DNA from: Neorhizobium huautlense
GTDB taxonomy: Bacteria > Pseudomonadota > Alphaproteobacteria > Rhizobiales > Rhizobiaceae
DNA: 64,000 bases
Assembly: GCF_002968575.1 (NCBI RefSeq)
Contig: NZ_PVBM01000017.1
Span: 62,001 to 126,000, forward strand
Reading direction: 5' to 3'
The position numbers were made by a program, and so were the translations under genes. The notes beneath the pieces are model-generated. The model made no database searches. It saw only the letters and a list, made by a program, of their open reading frames with translations, and had not been told where the DNA came from. This document shows positions 61,583 to 64,000 of the stretch, piece by piece. Each line of letters opens with the position of its first letter. Position 1 is the first letter of the stretch.

Positions 61583-62035
61583 ATGCTCAAGAACATCGAT
61601 CCCGCGTTGAACGCCGATGTGCTTCACGCCCTGCGTTCGATGGGACACGCAGACACCTTGGCGGTCGTCGATACGAATTTCCCCGCTGACGCGATCGCCC
61701 GGCAGACGACACTGGGCAGGCTGCTCAGGATGGACAACATTTCCGCTGCCCGAGCGATGCAGGCGATCCTCTCCGTGCTGCCCCTCGACACGCCTCTCCA
61801 GCCGTCAGTCGGCCGAATGGAGGTCATGGGGGCTCCTGACGAGATCCCGGCACCGCAGCAGGAAGTACAGGCCGAAATCGACGCGGTTGAAGGCCAGTCA
61901 ACGCCCATGTACGGCATCGAGCGCTTTGCGTTCTACGAAGAGGCGAAGAAAGCCTATTGCGTCATCGCCACGGGTGAAACCCGCTTCTACGGCTGCTTCC
62001 TGCTGACGAAAGGCGTGGTACCGCCTACCGGCTGA
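61583..62035 (+). CDS. FucU/RbsD-family sugar mutarotase
   Basis: 150 aa, with GAGGAGGG before ATG 61583. Family signature MLKNIDPALNADVLHALRSM then GHAD with catalytic His22 and later VVDTNFPAD (Asp30), and the final YGCFLLTKGVV. These cytoplasmic decameric enzymes interconvert sugar anomers (L-fucose or D-ribose). No sugar transport or kinase gene is adjacent, so it stands alone and the sugar is open. It converges on ilvC, whose terminator lies between them. Confidence 0.88.
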   Translation: MLKNIDPALNADVLHALRSMGHADTLAVVDTNFPADAIARQTTLGRLLRMDNISAARAMQAILSVLPLDTPLQPSVGRMEVMGAPDEIPAPQQEVQAEIDAVEGQSTPMYGIERFAFYEEAKKAYCVIATGETRFYGCFLLTKGVVPPTG

Positions 62036-62072
62036 AAAAGGAAACGCCACGCATCGATCCCGATGCGTGGCG
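62033..62072 (-). terminator. Intrinsic terminator of ilvC
   Basis: CGCCACGCATCG (62045-62056) and CGATGCGTGGCG (62061-62072) are perfect 12-base complements with loop ATCC. On the minus strand a T-rich tract (complement of 62033-62044) follows. It lies 20 bases beyond the ilvC stop codon. Confidence 0.9.
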
Positions 62073-62092
62073 CAGTCTGGAAGCTGGCAAGC

Positions 62093-63151
<1,059 letters not shown>

Positions 63152-63826
63152 TTATCGTCCCGCGGAAATGCCGAGCGTTTCCGCCGATTGTTTTTGCGTG
63201 CCGTGAAGCGTCAGGAAGGCTTCCACCGCCTTCTGCGCCTGGCGCGCATTGTCCTTGAGGCCCGGCTCGCCGAGCAGCATGCGCACATGCAGGTCTGACA
63301 CGATCAGTCCGTAAAGGGTGTGGTATGCGCTATCCGCATTGTCGAAACGCAGGAGCCCTGCCCGCTTGCCCTGCTCGATAAGCGCAATCGCTCGACGGTC
63401 GATCTGGCGGCGGCCATGTTCGATCAGGAGCTTGCCGAGCTTGGAGCCCTCGCGGACCGCCTCCGCCTTGTTGATCTGGCCGATCGCCAGCCGGTTAAGC
63501 GCCAGCGACACGTCGCCAGCCAGCACTTCCAAAAGGTCGCGCGCAAAGAGTTCGAGATGCTCGCGCAAAAGGTCCGCCGTCAGGCGCTCGCCGGAACGCT
63601 CGTAGGTGCGGACCTTGCTCGCCTGGTGAGCGATCATCGCCGCCAGCAGCCCTTCACGGTCGCCAAACCACTTGTAGAGGCTTTCCTTCGAACAATTGGC
63701 GGCACGCGCCAGACCCGAAGTCGTCAACGCCTTCTCCCCACCCTCCACGAGCAGCCGAAGCGCCTGTTCCAGAACGGCGTTCTGGCGCGGCGTAAACTCA
63801 GGCATATTCGTAGCGTCGGGTCTCAC
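63152..63826 (-). CDS. TetR-family regulator upstream of ilvC
   Basis: 224 aa from GTG 63826 with AAAGGAAA ahead; ATG 63805 is an alternative. The helix-turn-helix is at about 36-65 (TTSGLARAANCSKESLYKWF), and the ligand-binding helical part follows. Its promoter and a 14-base perfect palindrome lie just upstream (63843-63891), so self-repression is very likely. Close spacing to ilvC suggests that it also affects that gene. Its ligand is unknown. Confidence 0.88.
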   Translation of the reverse strand: MRPDATNMPEFTPRQNAVLEQALRLLVEGGEKALTTSGLARAANCSKESLYKWFGDREGLLAAMIAHQASKVRTYERSGERLTADLLREHLELFARDLLEVLAGDVSLALNRLAIGQINKAEAVREGSKLGKLLIEHGRRQIDRRAIALIEQGKRAGLLRFDNADSAYHTLYGLIVSDLHVRMLLGEPGLKDNARQAQKAVEAFLTLHGTQKQSAETLGISAGR

Positions 63827-63842
63827 GGCGGTTTTCCTTTCA

Positions 63843-63891
63843 GTACCGTACGGTACGGTTCTGCCTATAAAGTATCCGACGCGATCGTCAA
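63843..63891 (-). promoter_or_regulatory. tetR promoter with palindromic operator
   Basis: On the minus strand TTGACG (63891-63886), a 16-base spacer and TATAGG (63869-63864) form a plausible sigma-70 promoter. Right after the -10 element lies the perfect palindrome GTACCGTACGGTAC (63856-63843), in place to block transcription start, the usual TetR operator position. Confidence 0.75.
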
Positions 63892-64000
63892 GCCCGTTCT
63901 TTGACGAGTATCATCGAGGATGAAGGATTCTGGGCTGGATGTTCAGTTCCCTGTGTCGCAGCGACAAAGCGCTCGAATTCCCGGTTGATTGCAGGTCTCA
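63888..64000 (-). CDS. 3' end of an unidentified gene (partial)
   Basis: On the minus strand the frame from the window edge to a TGA at 63890-63888 codes 36 residues (RPAINREFERFVAATQGTE ... SSSMILVKERA) with G/C-rich third positions. The start lies beyond the window. The stop falls inside the -35 of the tetR promoter, so the gene would end right at the tetR control region. No family recognised; it may be a chance frame. Confidence 0.4.
   Translation of the reverse strand, partial: RPAINREFERFVAATQGTEHPAQNPSSSMILVKERA

Overview
The window looks like chromosome of a Rhizobiaceae-type alphaproteobacterium (Rhizobium, Ensifer, Agrobacterium or Neorhizobium kind). This is an inference from a GC-rich sequence with strongly GC-biased third codon positions, BA14K-type and DUF1127 proteins, a fused SecDF, a PmtA-like methyltransferase, FbpABC/AfuA-type ABC genes and many GTG/TTG starts. 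It holds about 58 protein genes, two of them cut by the window edges, and one tRNA-Lys. I see no insertion sequence, prophage, CRISPR array or rRNA.

Region 1 (1-18 kb) is mainly a corrinoid-dependent one-carbon system. An MttB-superfamily methyltransferase without a pyrrolysine codon and a QueG-like Fe-S protein lie on the minus strand. Divergent from them runs a plus-strand row: MttC-type corrinoid protein, DUF1638 protein, formyltransferase-fold protein, small virulence-factor-family protein, MtrH-like methyltetrahydrofolate methyltransferase and a RamA/RACo-type corrinoid activator. A GlxA/GbdR-like AraC regulator and a dimethylglycine/sarcosine dehydrogenase follow within 6 kb, which points to glycine betaine-type (quaternary amine) demethylation feeding tetrahydrofolate C1 pools. 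The three proteins that must dock on MttC each carry an Arg/Gly-rich terminal tail. An ECF sigma factor with a YfbK-like VWA protein, an entericidin-like lipoprotein, a LysR/DUF1127 pair and a double-receiver response regulator are interspersed.

Region 2 (18-25 kb) is ordinary housekeeping or stress content: MscS channel with DUF3772, GlsB-type membrane protein, DUF924, UPF0303, FMN reductase, an FAD/NAD(P)-binding protein, a small exported protein and a CheY-like receiver.

Region 3 (25-33 kb) looks like a low-oxygen / nitrogen-oxide island: group III truncated haemoglobin, UbiX, DUF6522 protein, hemerythrin, a chemoreceptor with a nitrate/nitrite-sensing-like domain, and UbiT-UbiU-UbiV for oxygen-independent ubiquinone synthesis. 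TTG-N8-CAA (FNR/FixK/NnrR-type) sites lie before ubiT and the hemerythrin gene.

Region 4 (33-50 kb): SecDF, a YqaA-like protein, a PmtA-like methyltransferase, an APC permease, a HAD phosphatase, a catalase, an SDR enzyme, and an RND efflux operon (esterase-like protein, adaptor, pump) with a divergent LysR regulator; then an MFS transporter and a BA14K-type protein.

Region 5 (51-64 kb): tRNA-Lys(CTT); a co-directional minus-strand run of an ABC importer, EEP-family hydrolase, NUDIX protein and PhzF-like protein behind a good Pho-box candidate; a CASTOR/POLLUX-like channel; an aminotransferase; a FucU/RbsD-type mutarotase; ilvC preceded by a tetR gene with an evident promoter and palindromic operator; and the 3' end of one more gene at the right edge.
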